The position numbers were made by a program, and so were the translations under genes. This document shows, in pieces, positions 29,366 through 61,130 of a stretch of DNA of 64,000 bases. Source of the DNA: Onchocerca lupi (lineage: Eukaryota; Nematoda; Chromadorea; Rhabditida; Onchocercidae); NCBI GenBank assembly GCA_028564675.1, contig JAOVVO010000015.1:124001-188000 (forward strand), read 5' to 3'. The notes under the pieces were generated by a model, which was not told the origin of the DNA, did no database searches, and saw only the letters and a list, made by a program, of their open reading frames with translations. Each line of letters begins with the position of its first letter. Position 1 is the stretch's first letter.

Positions 29366-32159
29366 AGGTCAATTTGCGTTCCACTGCACTTTCTTGTTCA
29401 ATGCTGATTCCTGCATCAATACAAATTATGTCTTTCACAGAACATATTATAAAATGAAGGTGATAACGCTCTCGTTAATTTATTAAACCTGTTAAACTTG
29501 TTCGTCCAACAATAACTGAATGATACTCGAAAACTTCTTATGAAATGCATGGAATGATACAAAAGAAAAAACAGTGACGAACGAGAATGTTTCTCATTTC
29601 AGAAACACATATTTTATAGAACAAGAAACAATTGAAATAGAAATGGTTGAGAAATTTAAATTTTGTAAGCACAAAGATACTGGAACAATGGCTATCATTT
29701 CAAAGTTACCTTTACTTTAACAAAGTTACCTCTAACTAATTTCACCCTCAACTTTTGATACCGAAAAGTTGGTTCTCGAAACCAGAGTACCATTTTTTAT
29801 CTTAATTTGTAAAATCATTATTTCAAATCTAAAATTACCATCATCGTTTGAATCTTTCAAATCTAAAATTATCTCCATCCTTTGGATCTTTCAATCTAAA
29901 ATTACCTCCATCCTTTGAATCTTTGCTGATAATTTACTAACGGAATGACAAATTTCCTGGTGATTTATGTTTACTCTACCAAGTGCTTTAACAGAGCTAC
30001 AAAATCACCCATATTAACAAAATGAATCAGGCTGATCATCGCTTTGATCAAACTCATATCCAAAATATATGGAATATCTACAATTTTAGGAATCTACAGA
30101 ATAATTCAATCCAACAGTCTGTATCTATCACAGCTATCTAAACTTTGATATCTCAAGATTTTGTTTAAGTAAGATCCTAAGAAATATATTCATTCGAATT
30201 CGATAATCGCACTTTAAAGAAGCCAAAACTGACATGATCGGCTCAGATTTGAACGAAAATGGAAACAAAATAATAATAGAAATCAATTGACGGATGAAAT
30301 CAATATTACAAGAATCTGTCAGCACATGCATTATTACGATATTAAAGCAACGACCGACCTGTCCCACTCCACACAACCACCGCCACTGATGCTATCTTTA
30401 TCGATTTATTCACAAACACAGAGCATAAAATGGAAAAATCAGCGTAACAGATAAAACCGACAAAAGATTCAAATTTTTCAACGAGCAGAAAAAACTTAGT
30501 ATTTATTTCCTGGCTTAAAATATCAATTTTGTGCATGAATGAAAATTTACATATCGATTTTTCGGTGTAAAAATATGACTAGTTGCAATTGGGCATCATC
30601 AATCTGAACTAAACGGTTTATATTTCGTCAGTTTGTTTGGAAAGAGCTGTATATTTCGTTTATTTGAGTAATTTCTAGTCGCATATCAAAAAGATTTCAT
30701 ACTTCCAATCCTGTCTATTGATATGCAAAATCTTTGGTTATAAAATTGAATATTTCAGTGTAATGTCATACAATGACCACACATACTTACAAACTTTTAT
30801 ACTTTTGCGCAAATCTGAGCAAATTGGATTAAGCAATGAACAAATAAACTTTAATTTATACGAAAATCATAAAGTTCCTTGAGATTTATGTTATAAAGTG
30901 TGTCAGATTATTTGGGAATTTCGTAAAAAAAGATTTTTTCTGATCTGAGTTGATGAAATTTGTTGAAAAGCTAAGATATTTTCCTTGCATAATAAAATGT
31001 GATCAAGCAACTTGATGAACATATTTATGAATGAAATGGAAATTAGAGCCACAAAATGAGAACTCATCAGAATTGTCTTGTGTTATTTGCTGAAGAGTGA
31101 TAAACAGCTTGAAGTTTGAAGCTTTACTTCTCACTTCATTAAATGACGATACTTGTTGAATACCTGTCATCTTTTCTTTACTCAGAAAATAGTATATCTA
31201 TTATCTGACCATGGAAAAAGAGACTGCAGAAGAAAATAACCAATAAACCGAAAGCAAAACTAAACTGTTTGCTATATATTGAAATTAAGATAATGTTTCA
31301 AAACATAGGTTTTCAATTTCTTGCCAATTAAATTTCATGCAGATGGTCAGAAACTTCTTTCTTTTCATAAGATATATAAAAAAGTATTTGTGCAACAAAC
31401 AGAACTTCTGTAACCATCTGGAAGAAATAAAAATAATGCTTCTTTTGCAAAATTCTTTCCGCAATGAAACGAAAAGATTACAAATGACAAATATTCGACA
31501 ACATCGATGAAGCAGTATTGCATTTAACAGCCTCATTTCTCTCTTTAATTTTTACAAAAGTTCCAATTATCTTCAGGTGCTGTTTCTGTGGGAGAGAACT
31601 TACTTCCTTCATATTTTTTGATTTTAAGCGATGATTCCAGAATCTCTCATGAAGAGAAATTCCGCCCGAAAGCATCAAAACTTATGCAATCTGTTAGCGC
31701 ACAACAGTGCTGATTTTTCTTTCCACACTTTTTTCCATAACAATTCTCCGACAGTACTCAAATCTTAATAAATCAAAGTTTAGTTTCCATTGCTATTGGG
31801 GATTCTCTGAAATTTTCCACTTATTTCAAGAATTTTATTAATTCTGTTTTAGTGGCCTCTTATGACAAGACAGCCTGTTATAAGAAACTAAATAATATCA
31901 ATCAAATTAAATGCAGAAAGAAATAAGAGCTATGCCATAGAAATATTTCCTTAAAACTTGTATTTGGAACATAATTTATTGGGTTTAAATTAGTAAAAAG
32001 TTAACTTCTCCCGAAAATTTCCCTCTTTCGGCATAGCTGCAGGGAGAGAAGCTAGGATCCGCTAGCGCTGAGCAACTTTATCCTCTCTGTTTTGCGACTT
32101 TCTGCTAAAAACTTTTTTTCGTTCTTTTCGCTTTTCCCAAAAAAAGAAAAGATTGAAAT
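29366..32159. other. Intergenic AT-rich stretch upstream of PDXDC1
   Basis: Contains the tandem repeat at 29821-29926 and short ORFs on the minus strand (30134-30376, 30342-30536, 31285-31678) that lack domains and splice support. The PDXDC1 promoter should lie near 29370-29600, but no diagnostic element is visible. Confidence 0.4.
29821..29926. repeat. Tandem repeat, about three units of 33-37 bp
   Basis: The unit resembles TCAAATCTAAAATTA followed by CCATCCTTTGAATCTT, with small changes between copies. Confidence 0.8.
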
Positions 32160-33546
32160 GCTCAATGCTAAGGTCCCTAGGCTTTCGATGTCAAATCGTC
32201 AAATGGCTACAGGACTTATTTTAGCAACTTCTGCTGAGCAATCGGTGTAGAAAACTGAACAGTAACTGGAAGAACTAAACAATAAGCCACAATTTCAAAA
32301 CAATGCGAAAAGTGAAATTGCCACTCTCCGAAGTGAACATCGAAGTGAACAATGATGATCAATGATGATCATCGAAATGAACAATGATGATCAAGGAGAA
32401 ATGTGTTTTCTCACAATGAATTAAAAAAATTCTAAGAAATGGTAAAGGAAAATTTTGGAATAAAATAATGCTACATGGAAAGAGTAAGCAGGAATATAAT
32501 AAGGATAGATAGGTAACAAAAGACTACGATAGAATAAAGGCCAGGAAAATAAACGACTGAGAAAATGATTGAGCCAAGGATCAATTATAGAGGAAAGGAA
32601 TGGAAAAGGATGGAGATAAAGATGGCTCATCGAAATTAAGTTGGAATATACAAATGACAAGACAAATGAATATATATTAGAAGAGGACACGATGGACATG
32701 TATTCAAATTAATAAACGTTGAAAAACAACGCAAGAAAACTCCTACTGAAGATTGTGAAAGCCACCAAACGTGGCAGGAAAGAGAATTACTGGACCAATA
32801 AATCTGAAGATAATACGGCAGTGGAAATGGAAACATAATACTTCGGAAGAACTTATCAATAACAACTATATGGACACTAACGACGTTAGAAGCAAACTAA
32901 TTATAATAAACTGTATTTCCTTGATCATAATGGAATACCTTACTTGCCAAAATTGTACTAACAAACAGACTAATAATCACAATAGTAGAAGACTAGAACG
33001 GAATATTCTAGATTTTGAAGGTAAAGCAATCATTTGAGAACTTTAAAAGATGGACACTGGTAAGGACTGAAATCAGAAAAAAAAAAAATGGACGCAAAAA
33101 ACTGGAACAAAAACAGTAGCTGAAATCATAGAAACTACAAAAAAAAATAAATAGCTGCAACACAAATCGACAATTACAAAACGCAAATGATTCATTACAG
33201 GTAAAATAAAATATGTTGGAATAACCAATTATTTTTAACAATCATTCTGGAAAAATTTGAACAGTGAACACACAATGAACAGAGTATATTCTGAAGTAGA
33301 AGAGACTGCAGTGCATTGGCAAAAATTTTTAAATAAACTTAAAACACATAAATACAGTGAAATGACTAATTGCATCAGGAGACAGGATATTGAGAATATT
33401 GAGTATGTCAGATTTGATTTTGCATGTCTTATCATGCAACCGAAATAAGCCAAGAATGCCAAATGGATAATCCCAAGATCAAACGAAGTGCATGGATACT
33501 TGTTTCATATCAAAAAATACTAAAAAAAAAAAAAAAAAAAAAAAAA
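32160..33546 (+). pseudogene. Decayed non-LTR retrotransposon-like sequence
   Basis: Plus-strand frames contain lysine-rich coding remnants broken by stops. Around 33247-33448, FWKNLNSEHTMNRVYSEVEE and HWQKFLNKL recall the linker before the reverse transcriptase of R4/Dong- or NeSL-like elements, and about 33450-33520 reads AKNAKWIIPRSNEVHGY, similar to the NWKAPGxDGVxGYW block at the start of their RT. A run of about 24 A residues follows (33523-33546). Stops and frame changes are frequent, so it cannot be functional. Assignment rests on short motifs only. Confidence 0.4.
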
Positions 33547-36405
33547 TAGAAAACAATCAAACTGAACAGAATCATGATGGAGAACGAGGAATCCAAGCAA
33601 AGAAACTTCAAAATTTCGCTCTAAAACAATCCGATAGCTGTGCAAACAATATATCATAAAAAAAATTTTAACAATAGTAACACATCGATAGCAACAACGA
33701 TGACGACATATATCTCGCTACCGATCACAATAACACTGAAATGGCGTTTTGCTGAAAGGAAAAAAGACAAATTCGGCGATAAATTGATTCAATAGTTTGT
33801 CTGCCCCCTTGCCAACATGGTTTCCACGTCGACAAGGTGACGAGTTATCTCATTCATTGCAAAATTATTGGACTGATTAATCGTTGCCCATAAATTATGC
33901 CTTATCTTTCTTCTTTACGAATGAATTCTTATTGGTTAGTACTCTCATGAATGTCAACTGCTAATTAATTTTTTAATTTTTTAAAAATTAAAGATCCCCA
34001 TTTTCATTTATTTCCTATTCGATGATTAGAAATTTATTTTAAAACTGGAAAATGAGACAAATGCAATAATTGCTAATGCATTGAGAAGACAAAAGGGATT
34101 CATGACTTAATCCAGTATTTCACTCAAATATATATGTATTCTATTTGTCGTTCTTTCCTTCTTGAAATCAATTTTTTACAAGAAAACTTTTGTTAAGTTT
34201 ATCATTTTAACCGGGTAGCCGCAACTATTTATAATGAATATAGCTGTCCAATCTGCACAATTTCAATCTTGCTTGAAAATCTTTAACAATTCACGGATTT
34301 TAACCAAACCACATTGTCTCTCATCTGGAATTCAGATGTAATTCAGGATAGCGTCACTCGAATTCAAAGAATATGGATTCCTTAATCTACGATTCCTTAA
34401 TCACTATTATTCCTTAATCAGTCTCTCATAATCCAGAACTGCAATCTGTAGAAGTAACAAGTTTGAAAATATAATGATAATGCTTTAAATTTGATTAATG
34501 ATTACAAAAAAGATTTAATTTGGAATAATTTCAATGGAAAATATTTTCTGGTGCACCTCATGCTGAAGCCTTGATTATTCTTTTTTGTAGTTCCTCGGAT
34601 TGTTAAATGAGTGAAATTTTATTCCAAATCTATAGAGTAGTGGCCAGGTAATGCTGAAAACTGCTGAAGAATAACAGTGTAAAAGAGACAAATTTATTTG
34701 AAAAATACAAATGTCACGAAAATACAGCAGTGTTTTCTTTCATCATCACAGTGGACATTCTGTTCAAAACATTAAAAATGAACGGATTTACGGCATGAAA
34801 TGACTGCAGTAAATATTTCGCATATTTTAGTCAGTAAATAAGCAAGAAGTGTGATGATCAAAGGGTAAATTAAATATAATATGCCAAAAATAACGACAGA
34901 GAACAGATACTAAAAGTGGATAAAAACTGGAGAGAAAATGAGAAAGCGAACGACGCAATAAGATACATCATCTTTTCTTATAGCTGTACGAATCTAGAGA
35001 ATTTCAAATTTCAAAATTCCACCATAAAAATTGGAAGTATAAAGAATAAAGGAATGTCGCACTGAAAAAAAAAAGAAAAAACCAAATTTACGAAGTTATT
35101 ACTAAGCATAATTACATTCACCGATGCATACAAATTGTATAAACGAACTCTGAGGAAAAATTCTAAGCCGTTGCCATGTGCCAAACTATTATGATAAAGA
35201 CAAAAATAAGACATCAGTATTAAATTACTAAATATTCTTTAAATTTAATAATTTAGCAGATCGAAGTTCTAAATGCATAAGCAGTGGACTAATTGATGAA
35301 GGTTGTTCATGTTACATGGAGTAAAATTTATTCCTAAATCGAACAGTGCAGTACGTTTTAGGCACTTTACGGCTTTAGAAAATTATTCGTAGAATAGCTT
35401 ATTCTGAAAGCGAACAGAGCAAGAGGCACAGCAGAGAAAAAGTCTTGTGTTTCAAAAAGATTTCAACAACAAAATAAATTTGCTTATACATTGTTGAACT
35501 GGATGAGTTTTAAACATGTGAATCAGTACCACCCGATGCTTGAGAAGAAAACACTAGTTTTTGATATTTTTAAAATGAAATTGAAAAAATCGGTTAAAAA
35601 ACCAAAAAATCTATTAATACAGCAAAGTGAAAGAAAATACTATCCTTTTCGGAACGGTATCGCATGCGGCTACCGTATACAACATGAGTACTTCGACAGT
35701 TCCGATTGGAAATATGATTTGAGGATGTAATTAAGGAAAAAGTTGGACCACGAAAAACAAAGAAAATCCAATTCAAAGAAATAATCCAAGCGTTTCTGTG
35801 GGGCAGTGAGCATACATGTAATGATACAATTCCAATCAATCACATCTGATTTCGCATAGATGAAAAAAAAAAAAAAAAAATTTATAGACATGCTTTACAC
35901 AGCAATACTTCCAAAAAAATTTCAGAAAATAGGAAAAATGCTGTCGTTTATGCTAATATCGGAAATTTTCAAATCTTTTGCTGCTAAAAATTTGCATGTT
36001 TTTTAAATATAAAATCAAATGGATTAAACGAAGCAATCGATTGATGAAAATCATTAATTCAAAACTTTGTTAACTAATCAATTGACTGTATTGCACAGCC
36101 CGAAAAAGATGGATGTGCATAGATTTAAGTCGTCCAATGACGATACGTACACACTCACTACAAATAATAGTATAACATTAAAATACAATAAAACTAGAAG
36201 TTGAGATTGAAAAAAAAAAAAAAAAAAGACAATGATTGGTGTTTCGTTTCGATCAGAAACTTATTTCACCGATTTTCCTACTAATTTCAATCAGTTTTTA
36301 CATCAGTATCAGAGAATTTTTAACATCTTGGGAACTGATTGATAACTTATTGCTTCAATAGAACAAAATTTTTGAATAAGCCTATACAATTCAGTATGTC
36401 AAGCA
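33547..36405. other. Intergenic stretch downstream of unc-43
   Basis: AT-rich, with poly-A runs near 35861 and 36210. A plus ORF at 35491-35730 contains a less AT-driven segment (GIACGYRIQHEYFDSSDWKY) but has no visible splice signals or family match. No RNA gene seen. Confidence 0.4.
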
Positions 36406-36411
36406 TTTATT
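36406..36411 (-). terminator. Poly(A) signal of unc-43
   Basis: Reads AATAAA on the minus strand, 37 nt after the TGA at 36448-36450. Confidence 0.5.
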
Positions 36412-36447
36412 TAGAATCGTAAGGGAATTTTTTCAACAACATGTATA

Positions 36448-53897
<17,450 letters not shown>

Positions 53898-56800
53898 AAT
53901 TTAATAATAACGAAAAAAATTCTGCATTCCGTTTCAAAATTTTTTGAACTGCTAACTCGGTGCGAACAAACCGCAAATATACACCAAATTTTTTAGTATT
54001 TTCCAGTGTCCCTTCTGTAAATTATCTGTAATATGGATCAAATACCTGTGAAAATTAATTCATTTTGATCTATAGAAAAAAAAGGCAACGTGAATTCGCT
54101 CAATATATCGTTTAGCATATCAAAAACGTCGTAATTATTCTCATCGTTTTGTAAAACAATTTAGCATAATCTATATTCAACATATTAAGAAGTAAGCACT
54201 ATTAAACAATTATACTTCGCTAAAATAAAATTTGCATGTTGAAAACTTTCTTCCTCTTAATCTTCAAGTACCACACAATTCCACAGTGTTATGAGTAACG
54301 AATTCTATCTCGGATAATGAACTAAAATTTCGTCTTTTATGTATAACTTACATTATATGGGAAAAATTAAATGGTAACAAGCATTCTTCAAGGTCTTTTA
54401 TCTATCTTCTTCAGTATAAAACGAATTGCATCAAAATCTGAATGTTTTTAATGTTTTTTTTTCTTCGAAAACTAATTTTACCTTAATCACATTTTATGCA
54501 TCCAATAATTAGCTATCATGTTCGAGTCATTTGACAATTTTTTCTAAAAAAAATTCTTAACCGATCGTAGGTGCACATATTTCTAATTACAGCGCAACAG
54601 CAATCAAACACGAGGTCGTAGGTGTAAAATCATTGTTTGACTGATTAGCTAATTAGATAATTCCCTAATTTAAACTCCCTAGCTTAATCATAATGCTACA
54701 TATCGCAGTATTACAACTTGCAGAAACTGCCTTTTCAGAGTTTGGATGCCAAATAAAATTGCGTATGAAAAAACTAATGAAGTAAAATATGTGATTACCA
54801 ATAACAAAATCATTTGTAATCATAATATACCATTTTTGGTATGTTATGATTACAAATGATTTTGTTATTGGCAATTCCTTGAGTTTCACAAGGGATATGT
54901 TTGTTTTACAGATACATTTCTGACGTAGTCGACAAAACAACTTTTCAAATTTTTCCAATCCATGATGAAAACAATTATCAAATTACAGAAAATTCCTTAC
55001 TGCCTTGCTTACATATTCTCGATAACTAGTTATTCGCAATTTATCAAAAATCATAACGCATCATTTATCAAATGATAAAGGTATCTGCTGTTAAAATAGA
55101 TCGAAAAAACTGGAGTTTCGAAAATGTTGAAAATTTCTGCATTGTAATTTGAAGTCAGAATAGACAAACATATTTTCAGTGCGTCAAATATCAATCCTAC
55201 ATGTACACTTTTACGTGATATCTCGAGAGGATAACAGCTGTTCAAATGAATCAAGAGCATACAAGTAGTCTGAATAGCGACACCAAAATAACATGTTAGA
55301 GTGTCGGGTGACAACAAATTGACAAGCATTTGACAGCTTTGAGCATTAAGATGAAACGATGGACAAGCACTACTCGATAGATGATGGTTTCAATTTGAGA
55401 AATTCTACTTTATGGGCTCAATTTCCCGCAACATTTCTGTTGAGAGATAACTGAGCTCAATAATTTTTCCGTCTTTAATTTTGATTAGTAAACACTTGAA
55501 GTGTTGAAATGTGAAGGCAGGACAAGATTCAGCAGCTGCCAAAATGGACATTCACATGAGTCAGAAGTTTCATGATAATACGATCAGCAGCTACTTCAAA
55601 ATCACCTCTCTAGAGTCATACATATGACGAGCATAATTTCGAAAAAACTAAAAGAGGAAATGATAAACAAAGAAGATATCAATGTAAAGTGGTATCATGG
55701 ACACGATTCTTTTTTCGTTTTGATAACAACAGTGGAAAGTATTTTGATGAGAAAAATTACAAATGGATACACACATTCACATTCGAAGAAAAAAGAACTT
55801 GCTTCAATTACATCAAATAAAAATTGAACAATTGCCTCGTTCTTCATAAAACGTTCTACAAGCACTTCATTAGAACATCAGAAATTAAATGAGTTTACAT
55901 TTCTCAGAAACGATATCCTCCTTTCCAGTTGCTATCGCCCAACTCTCACTTTTTTCTGCTCAAATATACTTATTAATGTTCCAAATAAGCCACAAAAAAC
56001 TATTTTTATGAGAGCCAAAGCCGAATCAACTAATGTTCTAAAATTTCTATCATCAAAAATAAATTTGAATTGAAAACTGAGCCATATAAATTTTGAAAAA
56101 GGCTTCAATTCATTTTTTTAATCTCGAAATCCAGCCTATACATGCCTAACTAAACTTATTTCCTCCTTTTTTCTTTGTTTTGCTAAGCTTTTTAGCTAGC
56201 AAAAGTAATGGCCAGCAACGAAACACTCTAAAATTTAATTAAAAATGAGAAGCAAGGAAAGGAGAACAGTTCAATTTTCGAAACTCATTCAAGTTTCAAC
56301 AATCTTGTCAGAAAAAACATGTCAATAAAGAACAGTAACAAATGTCGTAGATATTATCAAAGCTATTTCAGATGGAAATCAACAAATAAACAAACATAAA
56401 TTTAAATAAATAAATAAACCATTTCCATAATAATTTACAATCATGCAGTAGTGCAGCATAGAATATATTACAATTATTTTTCCTGCTATAACTGGACAGC
56501 TTACCCGGCTTACCGCGGTTACCCTAGACTTTCGGATATCACCCTAAATAGAGTTACCGAAATTGGGTGTACTATTTTTATGGCATTGCAATTGCATGCA
56601 TCCCTTTTTATTTTATTTTGAATAAAATTAATTTTGATATGATCTTCATAGTTTTTCCTGATTCTTACCATCTCATACACTCTTTCAAAGAGTTCATAGA
56701 AGCACTTACAAACAAATAAAATTGAAAAAAAGATCTTTTTCAAGTAACGATAAAATAAAAATTATAATAAATTTTCTGCAATTTTTCTGACCACTTTTTA

Positions 56801-58976
56801 ATCACTTAGAATTGAATGCTTCCATTTGAAGTCTCATTAATAAAAAATTCCTACTCAGAATAGTTCAACATTTTCCACTTCTCAAATATGGGAAGGAAAC
56901 TTCAAATTTTGTTTTATTTGTTATCCTTTTTTTTTTCTTTTTCGTTTCATTTCACATAGTTTTTATGTTCACTTTTGTAGCAAACCAAGTCAATGAAATA
57001 GGAAAGAAAAAAAAAAAAAAACTCTATAGTTTTTGAGATATGCAAGCGCAAAGTTAACAACCTCATGTATGGATTGTAATTCGGATATTTTTTATTTGAG
57101 GAAAGAAGTGCAAACAACAATACAGAACAACAAGCCTTAACCAACCAAAGTAGTTAGAAAGTTGAGTTTCATGTTCAAATTAGGAATTTAAAAATACTCT
57201 GCCGATGCCTCACCCATTTAATAGTTGGTACCTGAATGAAAAATATTAAATGGCAAATCTTGCATTGTTATTGATAATAAACTTTTCACTTGTTTGCACA
57301 ACTTTCATGCAAAAAATAATGGATTTTTTTTTCCGGCACTGTAGCAGAAAATATGTGCATAGCAAATAAAAACAAGCGATTCTGCAGCAATTAGCAAAAA
57401 ATTTGCTCAGTTTTTGCAAGGCATAGTTATTTTACCAATATCGCGTTTTTCTAAAAACCTAGAAATTAAGAGATAGTTAAATATGCTTTTAGCAGCTTTA
57501 TGCATGATGATAACTTAATGATAACAATCGTTCAACGGGTAATTTGCAACACGTATGATGTTAAGGAAGCAATATGCCACGGAATATTTCAAATTCAAAA
57601 AAAAAAACTGCTCATTCTTGAAATATTTCGATAGCATATGATAGCTGAATTGATGAGTGGTAAAATGATGAATTTTGGATTGTCCAAAAAATTGGCATAG
57701 CATGCGATTTGAAACATTCCGGAAATACTTTCATACCATTAAAGTTGTTGCTTTGAAGACTGCATTATTGATGCCATAGTTGAAAAAATATTTTTCTTCG
57801 CCAAAATATACGTTTAACAAGTAAAGATCGAACGATGGCAAAGGTTACACAATAAAAAGCGGACTTCATATGATAAAAGGATTTCATGTGAGTACAGTGG
57901 TTTGAAAAGATTCAAGAAAGAAAAAAAATCATTGACATTTTATCAAATTGACTTCATTAAATTATAATCACTTCTTTATATTAATCAATTCTTTACGGCA
58001 AATAACAAGCACAAATGAGCTAAAAAGGAAAAACGAAAGTCATGCTAAAATTAATGGCAAATAGTAAGCGTCTAAAAAACAAAAATTATTAAAATAGAGT
58101 ATAAAATGAAGCCCTATGAAATGACATTCTCAAATACATAAACATTAGTGAAGCTTGAGAAGGAAAAAAAAAACAGAAAAAACATATCAGTAAGTTGGAA
58201 TGAAAACTTTTCACACCACGCCTTCGTTTCACGTTTCTCTGCTACACATACCCAAAACTGAACCTTTTTAGAAAATGGATCAATAAGGCATGCAAGAAAA
58301 GGGAAAACATTTACATTATGGGCGAATGTGGCAGGCTTATTTAACAAGCAAACAACCTATAGGCCTAAGCATATAGGCTATTTTATCAAAACTTCAGACA
58401 CATACACACATACACACACACAAACATTGCAGTATATCTCTATGCCTATGTATATATTAGCGGTAGACTCGAGAAAACAGAGTGGAATTGATTGTTCGAG
58501 AGTCTCACAAAAAAGTTTCGTTTCCAGGACGGCTTGTCAGTCAGTTTGTGAGCCATTCAAGAGAGATCTACTTTGCACTGATCATTTATTGCTTTACAAT
58601 TTGCAGATCTTACCCTATTCCAGTATTTCCACATTGCCACAAATAGTTGAAGCAGTAAAGCACACAATAAACTTGTCAAATGTCAAACTTGAATAGGTAC
58701 TAGATATGCTAATATCATAAATCGAAATATTTAAGTATTAAATACAATCCATATTTGTTAAAGTTTTTAAATTTTAAGCTTACTATAAGGAATTTCACTA
58801 AGATATTGTTGCAATTATGTATTTTATCAGGTTGAAATGGAAAATATAACGTCAACTTGGTACAACCTTTTTCGATCTTTTTATATCGAATGGAATTACA
58901 TCGCTTTGCCTCTGTTTCACTTCACAACTTATCATTTATCACTAGATCCAAAGATATCGTCTAACAAGTTACTCAA

Positions 58977-59007
<31 letters not shown>

Positions 59008-60735
59008 CATCGACACCTTCGTCACTATTTTCGAAACAGATAACGATGAGAAGTGGACAAAGAGGAAATCTGAAATAGTAATTTGAAAGAGAAGATGAAT
59101 GAGATATTAGCTTATTAAATCTTAAGTTCTGCTGCAAAAACTGGGAGTTAATGGGATCTCAAGACCTGCAAAAAATCTAATAGATAATTTTATTTCAGTC
59201 CTAGCATACTCAATTAAATCTTTCCTTATATCTTTTCCCTTTTATGTAGTTCAATTTTCAGCACAAACAAAACTTTTTCTTGCAAGTTAGTCGTTTCAGG
59301 ACATTTGTGCAATTCAAAAAATTTCCTGCTTTATTTAAATTGACTAAAAATTCAATGTTCTTGTCTATCCAGATTTTTGCGCTAAGAACTTGCTTTTTTT
59401 TGTCATGATTACAATCATTTCCCGCGGGACAAAACAAACCAATTTCAAAACCGCAAATCCCGACCCTAACTCATAAATAAGAAAGCTGATTCTTATTTAG
59501 GTATTATAACAAAATGATGAGGTCACTGCAATGAAGGCATGCATTTTTAGCGTTCAATTTATATGCATATCAATTCTGCAGAAATGGGATGTAAAAAATT
59601 GCATTTTTTAGATTATAATACGACGTTAGGAGGAGAAATGTGCAGATGAAAATGATATTTATCATTCATGGCAAATTTGCATAAAAGCAACAATTGCGAA
59701 AGAATGATAAAATCTTTTGAAATAATTTCTATCTGCTCCTGTCTCTTATCCATCAACAAGAACTATGCCGTTTTTAGTTAAAAGGCTAGAATTCCAAAAT
59801 ATTTTACACTCTCATCACTAAAAGAAATCGAAACAAAATGAAAAATTCTCTTTCCAAAAAAAAAAAAACATCGCCAAGTATTTATCTTCTAATGCACACT
59901 TTCTTGCCATATAGATTTAATACTATATCACTGGTCGCCAAAACTCGAAGTAATCGTAACAATGTTTTGCAAAATTTTACCTTCCTGAAATAGTAATTTT
60001 AGATGAGAAAAGAAAGTTTGGAAATGAAATAGAATGTATGGGAGAGAAGCGACTTAGGCTGATACTTTTGATGAGGAAGATGGAGAGAAAAAATCTTCGT
60101 TCAGTTGGGAGAAAAAACTTAATTACTTGAAGTTGCAAATAAAAAAAAAATTTATCGGTTACAATAAAAAATGAAGAGTAAAAAAAGAAATTGTCTGCAA
60201 AGAAAATTTAATTTCTATAGCAAAATGACATTTTACGAGAATGAAGGTGAGAAAAAGTTTTAAAACTTGAAGTAACAATAAAACAACTGTTTGTAAGTTT
60301 TGAAAAATGCTGCAATGTATTTCCTCTAGAAATTTCAAATGACTCTTTGACTCTAAATCTTTTTTTCCTCCAAAATCTTAGATTAATAATATCTTCATAT
60401 ATTTATCAGCTAATGACAAAAAAAAAATCGCTTCCAAGAGCAATGAAATGAAAAACTAACTTAAGCCAAAGATCAGCTATCATCATCATTGTTATCAACT
60501 TTGTAAATAAATTTTTTTTCTACACAGATTTTTAGCACGCCAATTATCTCAGAAGTAAAGCTCACTTTCCAATTATTGCTTTTAATTTTATTTCCTGATG
60601 AAATCATAAATTTTAGTATCAATTCCAAACAATTTACGACTTTTTGCAGCGAATCGTAATCTCTTACTGAACTTTCGATACAGATTTAATCAACAATTCT
60701 ACACGATATTTCGATTTCTTACAATTTTTACTTAC
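53898..60735. other. Upstream region of unc-43 and intergenic DNA
   Basis: AT-rich. Holds the hairpin at 54798-54871, a short CA tract at 58398-58422, long T runs (58981-59006), and weak ORFs such as 55624-55827 and 58328-58696 (plus), the latter crossing the CA tract. No conserved domain, RNA gene or secure exon was found. Upstream non-coding exons of unc-43 could be hidden here. Confidence 0.4.
54798..54871. repeat. Near-perfect 35-bp hairpin
   Basis: Arms 54798-54832 (CCAATAACAAAATCATTTGT...) and 54837-54871 are reverse complements with one mismatch; the loop is 4 nt (TTTT). About 0.9 kb upstream of the unc-43 start. Confidence 0.9.
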
Positions 60736-60832
60736 CATCACACATATTCATCAACAGTGAATCTAGGGATTGAATGAATGAGCATTTTGAGCGGATCGCA
60801 AGATAAATTGCTGCAGTTAATGGGCAGCAATA
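60736..60832 (-). other. Isolated exon candidate
   Basis: Bounded on the minus strand by TTTTTCAG and TGATG|GTAAGT, both consensus, 97 nt. Two frames are open: one runs through the donor (YCCPLTAAIYLAIRSKC...), the other reads LLPINCSNLSCDPLKMLIHS and ends VDEYV with a TGA just before the donor. GC content is above that of the flanks. No partner exon or family was identified. Confidence 0.35.
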
Positions 60833-60944
60833 CTGAAAAATAAATAGTTTATATGTTTGAATTCAATAAATAGTTTAAATAAATAGCTTAAATTTAATAA
60901 ATAGTTCAAAATTTTTTTTAACTTCAGTTATAAAATGATTTCCA

Positions 60945-61130
60945 CCCACACACAGACACACATACATAAACATAACACACACACATACACACACGCACAC
61001 ACACACACGCACACACACACATACACACACACATACTCACATATACACACACATACACGCACGCATACATAGATACACACATATATCACATATATTCATA
61101 CATGCATACACACGCACACCCACACACATT
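60945..61130. repeat. (CA)n microsatellite
   Basis: Long imperfect (CA)n/(CACG)n/(CATA)n tract with no coding content. Confidence 0.95.

Noticed and set aside
35491..35730. Plus ORF of 79 codons
   Set aside because: Partly coding-like but no splice or domain support; mentioned only within the intergenic entry.
58328..58696. 122-codon plus ORF
   Set aside because: Includes a CA microsatellite; the rest lacks a recognisable domain, and the minus strand offers equally plausible splice signals.
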